DNA of 64,000 nucleotides, from positions 62,001 to 126,000 of the forward strand of contig NZ_CP095053.1 of the NCBI RefSeq assembly GCF_022921095.1, written 5' to 3'. Below are positions 34,292 through 43,366 of the stretch, one piece after another (position 1 is the stretch's first letter; each line of letters starts with the position of its first letter). Position numbers and translations under genes: made by a program. Origin of the DNA: Hymenobacter aerilatus (GTDB taxonomy: Bacteria; Bacteroidota; Bacteroidia; Cytophagales; Hymenobacteraceae). Under the pieces are notes generated by a model. That model did not search any database. It had not been told where the DNA came from and saw only the letters and a program-made list of their open reading frames with translations.

Positions 34292-35353
34292 ATGAAAAGC
34301 CTTGCCGCCCTCACCGACCCGGTGTATACCGAGCCTGCTGCGCCTACCCGGCTGGATACGTTTCTGCTACGTTTCTGCCAAGATAAGCGCGATCTGCCCT
34401 TCCTCTACCTGCTTTTAGAAATTTCGGTAACGCTGCTACCGATGGCCGTGGCGCTGTTCCTGCCCCTGCCGGGGTGGGCGTGGTGGTCGGTGCTGGTGGT
34501 GTATCTGGGGCTGACTACGTTTTACTTCAAAGGTCCGTTTGGGCTGATGCTGCACTGCACCAGTCACCGGATCTTATTCAAGAAGAAATACGGTTGGTTG
34601 AACAAATACATTCCGTGGGTGATTGGGCCGCTGTTTGGGCAAACGCCCGATACGTACTACACGCACCACATGGGCATGCACCATCCCGAAAACAACCTGC
34701 CCGACGACGAAAGCTCCACCATGTACTACCAGCGCGACTCGTGGAGGAGCTTCGGGCGCTACCTGGCCGATTTTCTGCTGCTGGGTTTTCCAAAGCTGTT
34801 TGCCTACCTGGGGCGCACTGGTAAAACCACCTTTAAGTGGCGGGCTTTCAAGGGGGAACTGTCGTACATCCTGGCTTGCGTGCTACTCTCCTTCGTCAAC
34901 CTACCCGCTACCTTCGTCGTGCTGATTCTGCCGCTGCTGGTTGCGCGCATTGTCATGATGCTGGGCAATTGGAGTCAACACGCATTTATTGACAGCAACG
35001 ACCCTGGCAACTGCTATACGAATAGCGTCACGTGTATCAACACTAAGTACAATCATAAGTGCTGGAACGATGGCTACCACATCAGCCACCACCTCAAGCC
35101 CGCCCTACACTGGACCGAGCACCCCAATCACTTCCGTAAAAACGTAGCTGAATATGCCCGCCAAGAGTCGGTAGTATTCGATGGTATCCACTTCCTGCAC
35201 ATTTTCGCCTACCTCATGACGCGCCGCTACGATCTGCTGGCCCGCCATTTTGTGGACCTAGACAACCGCTACGCGTCTGATGCTGAAATTATTTCGTTGC
35301 TGAAAGCGCGTACCCAGCGTATTGCGCGGGTGCCCGAGCCGGTGATGGGGTAG
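34292..35353 (+). CDS. Membrane fatty acid desaturase family protein
   Basis: 353 residues with several membrane helices and the three histidine boxes of di-iron desaturases: HCTSH (His88, His92), HHMGMHH (His125-His131) and HISHH (His263-His267) with a further HW at 273. The enzyme should introduce double bonds into acyl chains, or hydroxylate a lipid or carotenoid, at the inner membrane; the exact substrate is not clear. The ATG at 34292 gives the likely N-terminus; the open frame upstream lacks similarity. It is convergent with the transglycosylase gene, with a strong hairpin between them. Confidence 0.88.
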   Translation: MKSLAALTDPVYTEPAAPTRLDTFLLRFCQDKRDLPFLYLLLEISVTLLPMAVALFLPLPGWAWWSVLVVYLGLTTFYFKGPFGLMLHCTSHRILFKKKYGWLNKYIPWVIGPLFGQTPDTYYTHHMGMHHPENNLPDDESSTMYYQRDSWRSFGRYLADFLLLGFPKLFAYLGRTGKTTFKWRAFKGELSYILACVLLSFVNLPATFVVLILPLLVARIVMMLGNWSQHAFIDSNDPGNCYTNSVTCINTKYNHKCWNDGYHISHHLKPALHWTEHPNHFRKNVAEYARQESVVFDGIHFLHIFAYLMTRRYDLLARHFVDLDNRYASDAEIISLLKARTQRIARVPEPVMG

Positions 35354-35371
35354 GAGTATAGTTAGTAGTTG

Positions 35372-35436
35372 TTAGCAGCAAAAAACCGTTATCGTCCCGA
35401 GCAGCGCTCGGGACGATAACGGTTTTTTGCTGCTAA
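35372..35436. terminator. 31-bp perfect hairpin, bidirectional terminator
   Basis: 35372-35402 pairs exactly with 35406-35436 around the loop AGC. The arms contain AAAAAACCG and CGGTTTTTT, so both convergent transcripts gain a U-run. It is unusually long for a terminator. Confidence 0.85.
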
Positions 35437-35444
35437 TCAATAGC

Positions 35445-37556
35445 TTATTTAGCCGGCGTGATGGTCAGCACTTCACCGGGGCGCACATTGAAGTCGGGCT
35501 TGTTGTTCCACTCCAGTATCTGCTTGATGGTGACGCCGTACTTGCGCGAGATGCCGTACATCGACTCGCCGGCCTGCACCGTGTGCTGCACCGTGGTGGG
35601 GGTGGCGGGCTGAGGCTTGGTGGTAGGCGCAGCCGCGGGAGCTATTGGCGTTTTGGCAGCTGGAGGGGTAGGGGCCGTCTGGGTAGGCGCTGTTTTGGGT
35701 TGAAGGTCCGAGGCTTCCTCTGGAGGCGTCACGCGGAGCTGCTGCCCGATTTTTAAAGAGGGGTTCAACGGGAGGCCGTTCCAAGCTTCCAAGTCGCGGG
35801 GGCTGATGTGGTAGAGGCGGGCGATACCGTAGAGGGTTTCTTTGGTGCGCACGGTATGTAGGCCATTTGGTGGCAGGGGGGCGGGCGTAGCCGGAGCCTG
35901 CATCATGGGGTAGGGCGCAGCAGCCGGAGCAGCACTAGAAGCTTCCGTGGCGGCCGTTGCTGGCGCAGGGGCATTATTCGCTGCCGAAGCCGGCGCAGTA
36001 GGACGGGCAGGTGCTGGTTGGTATACACTGCGCGGTGCAGAGGCCGGTGCGGGTGCTGGCGTAGCAGATACAGCAGGCATCGCCGCCGTATCCGCTACGC
36101 CGGTGGTAGCAACTTCGTCATTCAGCATAGCCGCCGTATCGGCGGGGGCAGCGGCAACTACGTGCGCTGGTGCTGGTGCGGTGGGTTGAGTGGTAGGTGG
36201 AAACGTCTTGGTAGACGGCACCGGAGCCGGGCCGGGTGCAGCCTGCGTAGCGCGCGTTGGCCGAGCAAAGGCCGCTAGCGCCGCTTCGTTCTGCACGGTT
36301 TTGTACTCCACCGGCACATCACGGGGGCGGGTGTGCTGGAGCCACAGTACGCGGCCGGGGCGCAACTCCTCGTTGCGGGCCATGCGGTTTTTGCTCAGGA
36401 TGGAGCGCACCCGTATGCCGTACTGCTGCGAAATGGTGGTGATGCTTTCGTTAGGTTGGGCCACGTGGTATTCCACGGCCGCTTTATCGCGCTTTTTCTG
36501 CACAAAATAGGGCTGGCCGGCCACCACGTTGTCGAAGGCGTAGAGGTCGTTGTAGCGCATAAAGCGGCGCAGCTTCAAATCGGTGCGCTGGGCCAGCGTT
36601 TCCTTGGTTTCGCCGGGTAGCGCCACCACCGCCCGCAAGCCGTTGATGAGCACAAAGCCGGGGTGGCGCGGGTCGGGGGTAGGCTGCGCTAGGGTAGGGG
36701 CCGTGGAGGCTACCGGCTGCTGCGCGGCTAGGGCCGCCACCTGCGCAGGATCAGTAACGGGCACCAGCACCGTGTAGGCCTTATCCGAGGGCACAGCCTC
36801 AGCTAGCAGCCAGCGGTTGTGCTTGGCTAGCTCCTCGGGCGTGGTCTGGAAGCTGGCAGCCATAGCCGCCAGCGGCTGACCGGCAGCAGCCGGAAACTCC
36901 TGTAGCGCCAGCGCGGGGTTGCCGTTCAGCCCCACGGCCTGCTCGAAGGCTATCTTGTGCGCCAGAAACGTGATGATGTAGGGGTGCGAGCGTTCAGTTA
37001 CCTCCATCTCCGTAGCCGCGGCGTCGGTGGGTAGGGTGTAGGGCTTGGTACCCCCAATGCCCAGGTTGTAGCTCAAAAGCACGTCCAGCCAGTTATGAAA
37101 GGCATTGTGGCTGCGTTTAAAGTACTTAGCTGCCGCGTGCGAAGCCGTTACAATGTGCTTGCGCTCATCTACCTGGTCGTTCATCAGCAGGTTGAAATCC
37201 GTAGCGGCCTCGCGCTTAAACTGCCAGTAGCCCACCGCATCGTGAATGCTCTGGGCATCGCCCTGCAAGCCGCTTTCCTGCAAGGCCAGATAGCGGAAAT
37301 CCAGCGGTACAGCTTCTTCCTGAAATACTCGGTCGATGATGGGGAAATACGCATCAGCCAGCAGCACGCGGGCCTGAAAGGAGGCCGGATGGCTGCGCAA
37401 CGCGTCTACTTTCTGCTGCACGGCGCGCTGACCGCCACTGCTGAAGCGTATGGTAAGGTTGGCAAAGGGTAGGGTAGCGGGCACCGAAGGGCTACCCGAC
37501 TGCGCCGCTACCCACAGCGGCAGCAGGCACAGCACTAAAGCAAAAAGTCGTTTCAT
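35445..37556 (-). CDS. LysM-containing lytic transglycosylase (MltD-like)
   Basis: 703 residues: signal peptide ending VAAQ, then an SLT-type domain (about 65-235) with the catalytic glutamate Glu94 in LALQESGLQ, followed by AVGYWQFK and LLSYNLGIGG, the usual three-part goose-lysozyme signature. The first LysM (about 365-412, VEYHVAQPNESITTIS) is followed by a long Ala/Pro/Thr-rich linker (about 430-560) and two more LysM motifs (about 565-610 and 656-703). It should cut peptidoglycan glycan strands with formation of anhydro-muramic acid in the periplasm. The linker accounts for the many spurious open frames on the opposite strand. Confidence 0.92.
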   Translation of the reverse strand: MKRLFALVLCLLPLWVAAQSGSPSVPATLPFANLTIRFSSGGQRAVQQKVDALRSHPASFQARVLLADAYFPIIDRVFQEEAVPLDFRYLALQESGLQGDAQSIHDAVGYWQFKREAATDFNLLMNDQVDERKHIVTASHAAAKYFKRSHNAFHNWLDVLLSYNLGIGGTKPYTLPTDAAATEMEVTERSHPYIITFLAHKIAFEQAVGLNGNPALALQEFPAAAGQPLAAMAASFQTTPEELAKHNRWLLAEAVPSDKAYTVLVPVTDPAQVAALAAQQPVASTAPTLAQPTPDPRHPGFVLINGLRAVVALPGETKETLAQRTDLKLRRFMRYNDLYAFDNVVAGQPYFVQKKRDKAAVEYHVAQPNESITTISQQYGIRVRSILSKNRMARNEELRPGRVLWLQHTRPRDVPVEYKTVQNEAALAAFARPTRATQAAPGPAPVPSTKTFPPTTQPTAPAPAHVVAAAPADTAAMLNDEVATTGVADTAAMPAVSATPAPAPASAPRSVYQPAPARPTAPASAANNAPAPATAATEASSAAPAAAPYPMMQAPATPAPLPPNGLHTVRTKETLYGIARLYHISPRDLEAWNGLPLNPSLKIGQQLRVTPPEEASDLQPKTAPTQTAPTPPAAKTPIAPAAAPTTKPQPATPTTVQHTVQAGESMYGISRKYGVTIKQILEWNNKPDFNVRPGEVLTITPAK

Positions 37557-37673
37557 GGGCTACTACAAGGGTACGCCGGACTGGTGGCGGTCCATCTAAC
37601 CCCAAAATAGGCGAAAAAATCCGGGTTAGGGTAGGTGCTAGTGGTGCTGATGCCAAGGCAGGGTAGGACTGAA

Positions 37674-37710
37674 ATGAAAAACGACGGCTCTGCCAGCCGC
37701 CGTTTTTCAT
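37674..37710 (-). terminator. Terminator after the outer-membrane barrel gene
   Basis: The stem ATGAAAAACG/CGTTTTTCAT is extended by CGGCT/AGCCG with one mismatch, and is T-rich on the minus strand after the stop at 37715. Confidence 0.7.
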
Positions 37711-37714
37711 AAAA

Positions 37715-40549
37715 CTAGTTGCCGGGTGGCCGGCCACCCCCGGGCGGACGACCACCGCCGCCGCCCTGACCGCCCCCGCGCCAGTTGCCCCTACCCTCGC
37801 GGCCGCCCTCCTCTGTAGGCATGTTCACGTTGCCGCGGCGCAGGTTGTAGGTAAACATCAACATGAAGTATTGTTGCAGGTTGTTGGTCACTACCCGCTC
37901 GTTGTAAGCCACCGTGATGTTGTTTTGAATGCTCTGGTTTTGCTTCAGAATATCAAAGGCATACAGCTTTATTTCGCCGCGCTGGCCGGGCAGAATGCGC
38001 TTGCCCAGGCTGGCATTCCAGAGCAAATACTGCTGGCTGGCCGCCGACAAGCCCTGGTTGTACTGGTGCACCACATTGGTTTGGAAATTGATGCCCGGCC
38101 CAAACGTCCAGCTCAGGCGCACCGAGCTGTTTTGCACGTAGTAGTTGGTATTGAGACGCACGTTGGCCGAATTGCGCGCGTACGTCAGCCGCCCATCTGT
38201 CGACACCGTGAAATCGAGCGTGGTGCTGATGTTGCTGCTCAGCGTAATGCCCAGCCCCACGTTCGGCGACTTCGAGTAGTTCAGCACCCCGTTGTTGATG
38301 CCCGGCGTGCGCGAGTAGCCCACCGAGCCGTTGAGGTTCAGGTTGGTTTTGATGAAGTTCAGCGGCATGCCGTAGTTGCTGAACGCCCGCACCGAATATT
38401 GCTGGCCTAGGTTCACGGGGCGCGTGAGCTGCCCGCCCAGGGGGAGGGCGACCTCGCCCCCGTTGATGCTCAACACCGTGTCGCGGGGCGTCACGAAGGT
38501 GCTGTTGGTAATGTAGTCGTCGGTGATGGTGCCGAACACGCCGGCAAAAAACGACGTCGATTTTTCGGGCTGCGAGGCCGAGTAGCGCAACGCCAGCACG
38601 TGCTGGTATTGCTGGCGCAGGTTGGGGTTGCCGGTAGTTAGCTGGAGCGGGTTGGCATTGTTTACCACCTCCTGCAGCTGGCCGATGCTGGGCGCCGAGG
38701 TGCGGCCGTTGTAGTTCAGGCGCAGATTTTTCTCCCGTGAGAAGCGGTAGCGCAGCTGGGCATTGGGCAGAATGTTGTAGAACGTGCGGTTGATGCCCGG
38801 CCCGGCCGGAAACTTCTGGTCGCTGTTGAGGTCGGCCTTCTGGGCTGTCACGCCCGCCGAGGCTTGCAGGGTTTCGGTCTGGTAGCGGTAGCTGGCGCCT
38901 ACCCCCTGTGTGAGGTAGGTATTGGTGAACACGTTGCTCAGGCCCGCGTTGATGTCGGAGTAGGCGTTGTCAGTTTCTGCGAAATCGTAGGTTTTCTTAT
39001 CCGAGTCGTTGGGCGTGTACACCACGTTGTAGTTGAATTGTAGCAAGTCGCGCTTGCTCAGCGGCTCCGTGTACGACACCCCCGAACTCAGTTGCCACCC
39101 CCGCTGGTTGAGGGTAGCATACTGGTCCAGCACAATCGTATCCGACAACGAGTAGAGGTTGCTATTGCCGTCCTTGCTGCTGTAGTTGGCATTCAGGTCC
39201 AGCGAAACCGTGCGGCCGGCTTTGGCAAAGCGGTGGCGGTACAGCAGCTGATTATCGGAGTTGATGCCCGTAAGGCGCGAACGGTAGTCCGTCGAAACCA
39301 CGCCCCGTGGCGCGTCGCCTACCAGCGTCTGGCCATCCAGCGTGCTATTGCCATTGTTCTGCTGAAACGACAGGCGCGGAATAAACAGGATAGAATTAGC
39401 CGAGTCAATCTTATGCTCCAGCCGCAGGTTTGCGCGGTGGTTGATGTTGCGGCTGTTCACGAAAGAATTCTCGATGTAGCGCTGGTTCTGGGTGGCGTAC
39501 TGGCGGTCGGTGCTGCTGGTGATGCGGTTGTTGGTCTGGTTGAAGAAGTAGCTACCCGTCACCTGCGTTTTCTTGCCCCACTGGTCAGAGTAGTTGATAC
39601 CCACCGCATTGGTGGTCGAAATGCCTCCGCCCTGCGGCACCAGGAAATTACCACCGCCACCACCGCCACCCCGGCCGCCGCGCCCGCCCCCGCTGGCCCC
39701 TACCAGGTCAGCCGAGGCAAAGTTTTGCATGTTGATGTTGTTGGACTGCGCCACCAGCGAAATGCGCTGGTCACCGTTGAAGCTGTTTACGCTCACGCTG
39801 GCCTGGTAGCGCTCCGGCCCTGCCCCCAACGACAAGCGCCCAAATTGCCCCTTGCGGTATTGCGGCTTGGTTACGATGTTGATGGTTTTCTGGGTATTGC
39901 CGTCGTTGAAGCCCGAAAACTGCGACTGTTCGCTCTGGCGGTCAAACACCTCAATCTTGTCGATAATTTCGGCTGGAATGTTCTTCATGGCCGCATCAGG
40001 GTCGGTACCGAAGAACTCTTTGCCGTCTACCAATATGCGCTGCACCTGCTCGCCCTGCGCGTTCACCTTGCCATCCTGCACCGTAATGCCAGGCATCTTG
40101 GTCACTAGGTCGCGGGCATCGGCGTCGGGGTTGGTCTTGAAGGCGTTGGCGTTGTACTGCGCCGTGTCTCCCTTCTGCACAGCAGCGGGCGTTTTGCCTA
40201 CCACTTCCACGCCTTTTAGCGTGATGCCGCCGGCCTGCAAGGGGAGCGTACCCAGCGCCCGGTTGGCCTGCGTGAGCTGCACCTGACGGCGGGTAGACTG
40301 GTACCCTAAAAACGATACCGCCAGCACGTAGCGCCCGGCGGGCACGTCGGCTATGCTGAAGTTGCCCTCAGTATCCACGGCCGCCCCGCGCCGCACCGAG
40401 TCGGGCACCTGAATCAGCACCACGTTGGCCCCAATCAGCGGCGATTTATCGGTGGCGTCTTCCACCCGGCCAGTTACCGAAAAAGTGGTCTGTGCCAGCG
40501 CGGAGCCACTGAGCAATAGTAAGATAACGAAGAGGAGAAGTCGTTGCAT
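37715..40549 (-). CDS. TonB-receptor-like outer-membrane beta-barrel protein
   Basis: 944 residues: signal peptide ending ALAQ, a carboxypeptidase-regulatory-like domain (TFSVTGRVEDATDKSPLIGANV), a plug-like region with LVTKMPGITVQDGKVN and VQRILVDGKEFFGTD, and a barrel of the OMP_b-brl_3 type. Two glycine-rich stretches stand out: one near residue 285 (GGGRGGRGGGGGGGNF) and the C-terminal tail (GGGQGGGGGRPPGGGRPPG) after the last barrel strand, where a terminal aromatic is normally found. It may be an importer or a surface barrel without TonB drive. A TACCTTCG box (40575-40582, minus) is its likely -7 element. Confidence 0.88.
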   Translation of the reverse strand: MQRLLLFVILLLLSGSALAQTTFSVTGRVEDATDKSPLIGANVVLIQVPDSVRRGAAVDTEGNFSIADVPAGRYVLAVSFLGYQSTRRQVQLTQANRALGTLPLQAGGITLKGVEVVGKTPAAVQKGDTAQYNANAFKTNPDADARDLVTKMPGITVQDGKVNAQGEQVQRILVDGKEFFGTDPDAAMKNIPAEIIDKIEVFDRQSEQSQFSGFNDGNTQKTINIVTKPQYRKGQFGRLSLGAGPERYQASVSVNSFNGDQRISLVAQSNNINMQNFASADLVGASGGGRGGRGGGGGGGNFLVPQGGGISTTNAVGINYSDQWGKKTQVTGSYFFNQTNNRITSSTDRQYATQNQRYIENSFVNSRNINHRANLRLEHKIDSANSILFIPRLSFQQNNGNSTLDGQTLVGDAPRGVVSTDYRSRLTGINSDNQLLYRHRFAKAGRTVSLDLNANYSSKDGNSNLYSLSDTIVLDQYATLNQRGWQLSSGVSYTEPLSKRDLLQFNYNVVYTPNDSDKKTYDFAETDNAYSDINAGLSNVFTNTYLTQGVGASYRYQTETLQASAGVTAQKADLNSDQKFPAGPGINRTFYNILPNAQLRYRFSREKNLRLNYNGRTSAPSIGQLQEVVNNANPLQLTTGNPNLRQQYQHVLALRYSASQPEKSTSFFAGVFGTITDDYITNSTFVTPRDTVLSINGGEVALPLGGQLTRPVNLGQQYSVRAFSNYGMPLNFIKTNLNLNGSVGYSRTPGINNGVLNYSKSPNVGLGITLSSNISTTLDFTVSTDGRLTYARNSANVRLNTNYYVQNSSVRLSWTFGPGINFQTNVVHQYNQGLSAASQQYLLWNASLGKRILPGQRGEIKLYAFDILKQNQSIQNNITVAYNERVVTNNLQQYFMLMFTYNLRRGNVNMPTEEGGREGRGNWRGGGQGGGGGRPPGGGRPPGN

Positions 40550-40582
40550 ATCGAATAATTAGCGGCTTATTGGACGAAGGTA

Positions 40583-40866
40583 GAGGGAGGGGGTTTAAGC
40601 CGTAGGCCTGTACTCTCCTGGAACTCGGCGGTTCGCCCGGAAATATCTATCAACTGGCAAAAGAGGCCGACGAAAAATCAGTGCAGTATCTGTGGCCGTG
40701 CAAGCAGACTCCAAAGCGTGCTATAGGTTGCAGGGTAGCGTCTCTGATATATGGTTTTCTACCGTATTCTACCCCAGGTTCCGTTCGGACGCGTCGTCAG
40801 AAAATAGCGTGGATGTTATGTGTAGGCGTATCTTGCCCCTTTCGCTATAGGTAGGATTTCTATCAG
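40583..40866. other. Intergenic stretch before the M28 peptidase
   Basis: No gene, RNA or clear repeat is recognised. The left end holds the -7 box of the barrel gene. No good TAnnTTTG box is found for the peptidase. Confidence 0.35.
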
Positions 40867-41787
40867 ATGAGCTGCTTCTCTATTCTCTTAGCTGCTTGCT
40901 TGGCGAGCGGCGCTCCGCCAGCGGCCGCTGCCGATACTGCCCATCTGCGCCGCGACCTAGTGGCCCTTACCACCACGGCCCAGCCGCGTAACTATCTGCA
41001 CGAAGCCAGCCTAAACCAAGCCGCCGACTACATCAAAGCAGAGCTGGCCGCCGCTGGTGCCCAGCCCACCGAGCAAACGTATCAGGTGCAGGGCCGCACG
41101 TACCGCAACATTGTGGGTGGCTTTGGGCCGGCTAATGGGCCGCGCATTGTCATCGGGGCGCACTATGATGTGTGCGGCGAGCAGCCCGGCGCCGATGACA
41201 ACGGGACCGGCGTGGCCGCCTTGCTGGAAATGGCCCGCCTGCTGCCCCGTCAGCCTTTGGCATGCCGTATAGAGTTGGTGGCCTACACGCTGGAAGAGCC
41301 GCCATTTTTCCGCACGCCGCAGATGGGCAGCTATGTGCACGCGCGTAGCCTGCACGAAACCAGCGTACCAGTGCGCGGTATGATAGCACTGGAAATGCTA
41401 GGGTATTATGATGACCGCAAGAACTCGCAGGACTACCCCATTAAGCCTCTGCGCTGGATCTATGGCAGCCGTGGCAACTACGTAACGGTGGCGCAGAAAT
41501 TCGGCAACGGCCGCTTCGGGCGGCGGTTTGCCCGCGTGTATAAGGAAACTGCGGCCCTACCCGTCAAGCGGTTCAAAGCCCCCGCTTGGCTGCCAGGTAT
41601 CGATTTTTCCGATCACCTCAACTATTGGCATTTCAACTACCCTGCCGTGCTGCTAACGGATACGGCTTTTTACCGCAACAAGCAGTACCACGAGGCCGCC
41701 GATACCCTCGACCGGCTGGATATGCGCCGGTTGGCCTTGGCCGTAGATGCCGTGTTGGCTACGGTTGTGCAACTGGCTGCGGGGTAG
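40867..41787 (+). CDS. M28-family metallopeptidase (aminopeptidase)
   Basis: 306 residues with a signal peptide. The di-zinc site of the M28 fold can be placed: IGAHYD (His99), PGADDNGTG (Asp110/111), YTLEEPPF (catalytic and metal Glu143/144), MIALEMLGYY (Glu176) and YHEAADTLDRLD near the C-terminus. Such enzymes remove N-terminal residues or, in glutaminyl-cyclase-like members, cyclise them. It is expected to be periplasmic or secreted. It stands alone between an unremarkable gap and the AT-rich leader of the glycan operon. Confidence 0.92.
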   Translation: MSCFSILLAACLASGAPPAAAADTAHLRRDLVALTTTAQPRNYLHEASLNQAADYIKAELAAAGAQPTEQTYQVQGRTYRNIVGGFGPANGPRIVIGAHYDVCGEQPGADDNGTGVAALLEMARLLPRQPLACRIELVAYTLEEPPFFRTPQMGSYVHARSLHETSVPVRGMIALEMLGYYDDRKNSQDYPIKPLRWIYGSRGNYVTVAQKFGNGRFGRRFARVYKETAALPVKRFKAPAWLPGIDFSDHLNYWHFNYPAVLLTDTAFYRNKQYHEAADTLDRLDMRRLALAVDAVLATVVQLAAG

Positions 41788-42198
41788 TATACTGCCTGAT
41801 AATAAACGTACTACACAGCATGCGCTTGAGCTGTGCCAACACGCTCACATAAAAATAGCACGACTGCGTCCGGCAACTGTTTTCTCCTGCAAACTTCCTT
41901 TTCTAGCATATCAGCAGGTCTCACCTTTTGCCTGACTCGGGTTTGATAGTCCGAAGCACAATACTACCCTCTCAGCCCAACCCTTTCACACAGAAGGAAG
42001 TCAATCTGTGTGCGATACAGTCGTTATAAGTCCCTAATGTACTATATTTGTATAATAATGATTATAAAAAATATAACTATTTATATAATACTGATTTTGG
42101 TATTTGAACGAATCCAATGTTGTTACAGCTCATAACAAGCGTATGCAACTGCGGATAGAAGAATTTTTGATTCGGCCTCCAGTCGAAAAAACGACTAC
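41788..42198 (+). promoter_or_regulatory. AT-rich leader of the surface-glycan operon
   Basis: No gene is seen in these 411 bases. TATATTTG (42043-42050) matches the -7 element, and is followed by a very AT-rich tract to about 42120, giving a leader of some 140 bases before the first gene. No clear TTG lies at -33. A long untranslated leader is common in front of polysaccharide operons, where antitermination occurs, but no conserved element is recognised. Confidence 0.45.
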
Positions 42199-43281
42199 AT
42201 GATAAATGTCACAAAGCCTTTTCTGCCGCCTCAAGAGGAATACGACCACTACCTACGCGGAATTTGGTCGAGGAAATGGCTGACGAACAATGGTCCTTTA
42301 GTCAATGAGCTGGAACTCACGCTAAAAAACTATTTCGACGTACCACACTTATTCTACGTGACCAATGGTACCACTGCTTTGCAGTTGGCTATCAAAGCAT
42401 TAGATCTGCAAGGCGAAATTATCACTACCCCATTTTCTTTCGTTGCCACCACCAGCAGCATCGTGTGGGAAGGGTGCACGCCGGTTTTTGTCGACATTGA
42501 TCCTGCTACGTATAACATTGATCCTGCGCTGATTGAGGCTGCTATTACCCCCCAAACCACGGCTATTCTGGCCACGCATGTGTTCGGGAATCCGTGCGCT
42601 GTGAGGGAAATAGGCGCGGTAGCCATTAAGCACGGGCTACGCGTCATCTACGATGCAGCCCATGCGTTTGGCACCCAATATCAGGGCCGTTCGGTGCTGC
42701 ATCAGGGTGATATCAGCACGCTGAGTTTCCACTCCACTAAGCTCTTCCACACTATTGAGGGCGGCGCGCTCATCACCCATGATGCAAACCTAGCCAACAA
42801 GATTGCGCACATGCGCAACTTCGGCTTTCACGGTCCCGAGACATTTCAGGGGGTAGGCATCAACGGCAAGAACAGCGAGTTTCACGCTGCTATGGGGTTG
42901 TGTAACCTCAAGTACGTGCAGCAAATTCTGGCCCGGCGTCAGGAGCTTACGGAGGTGTATCACCAGATGCTGAGGCCTTTGCAAGTAGGAAAACCTTTTC
43001 TGCGCCCGAACGCAGGTTTCAACTACGCCTACTACCCCGTACTGTTTAATAACGAAGCTGTTTTGTTGAAGATGATTGATGCGTTGCACGGCGTGTACGT
43101 CTACCCTCGGCGATACTTCTACCCCTCGCTGGAAAAGCTAAGCTACGTACGGCCGGGGCAGCACATGTGCGCTTCTTCCAATATCGCGTCTCGCGTGCTG
43201 TGCCTACCCTTGTACCACGAGTTATCGGTGGAGGAAGTGAAAATGATTTGTCGGGCTATTCTTCGCGCAGATCGGTATTGA
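42199..43281 (+). CDS. DegT/DnrJ/EryC1/StrS sugar aminotransferase
   Basis: 360 residues of the PLP-dependent sugar aminotransferase family. Visible: NGTTALQLAIKAL (phosphate binding), TTPFSFVAT, Asp152 in VIYDAAHAFG, and the PLP lysine Lys181 in SFHSTKLFHTIEGGAL. It converts a nucleotide-linked keto-sugar to an amino-sugar. It is the first gene of a run of five (aminotransferase, flippase, WbqC, NeuD-like acyltransferase, glycosyltransferase) that should build an O-antigen- or capsule-like glycan with an acylated amino-sugar. Confidence 0.95.
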   Translation: MINVTKPFLPPQEEYDHYLRGIWSRKWLTNNGPLVNELELTLKNYFDVPHLFYVTNGTTALQLAIKALDLQGEIITTPFSFVATTSSIVWEGCTPVFVDIDPATYNIDPALIEAAITPQTTAILATHVFGNPCAVREIGAVAIKHGLRVIYDAAHAFGTQYQGRSVLHQGDISTLSFHSTKLFHTIEGGALITHDANLANKIAHMRNFGFHGPETFQGVGINGKNSEFHAAMGLCNLKYVQQILARRQELTEVYHQMLRPLQVGKPFLRPNAGFNYAYYPVLFNNEAVLLKMIDALHGVYVYPRRYFYPSLEKLSYVRPGQHMCASSNIASRVLCLPLYHELSVEEVKMICRAILRADRY

Positions 43282-43366
43282 GGTCGGCCTACCCAAAACG
43301 GAGCTGGTTAGCTAGGCTGACTACCCCGGTGCCCTACCTGGTTTGTTGCGTACTTGCTGTGGATCT

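Noticed and set aside
35427..36278. Plus-strand frames opposite the LysM protein
   Set aside because: They arise from the Ala/Pro/Thr-rich linker of the transglycosylase and encode Gly/Ala/Arg strings with no family.
39092..40108. 338-codon plus-strand frame opposite the outer-membrane barrel gene
   Set aside because: Codon-phase shadow in GC-rich DNA. The real gene on the minus strand has signal peptide, plug and barrel motifs.
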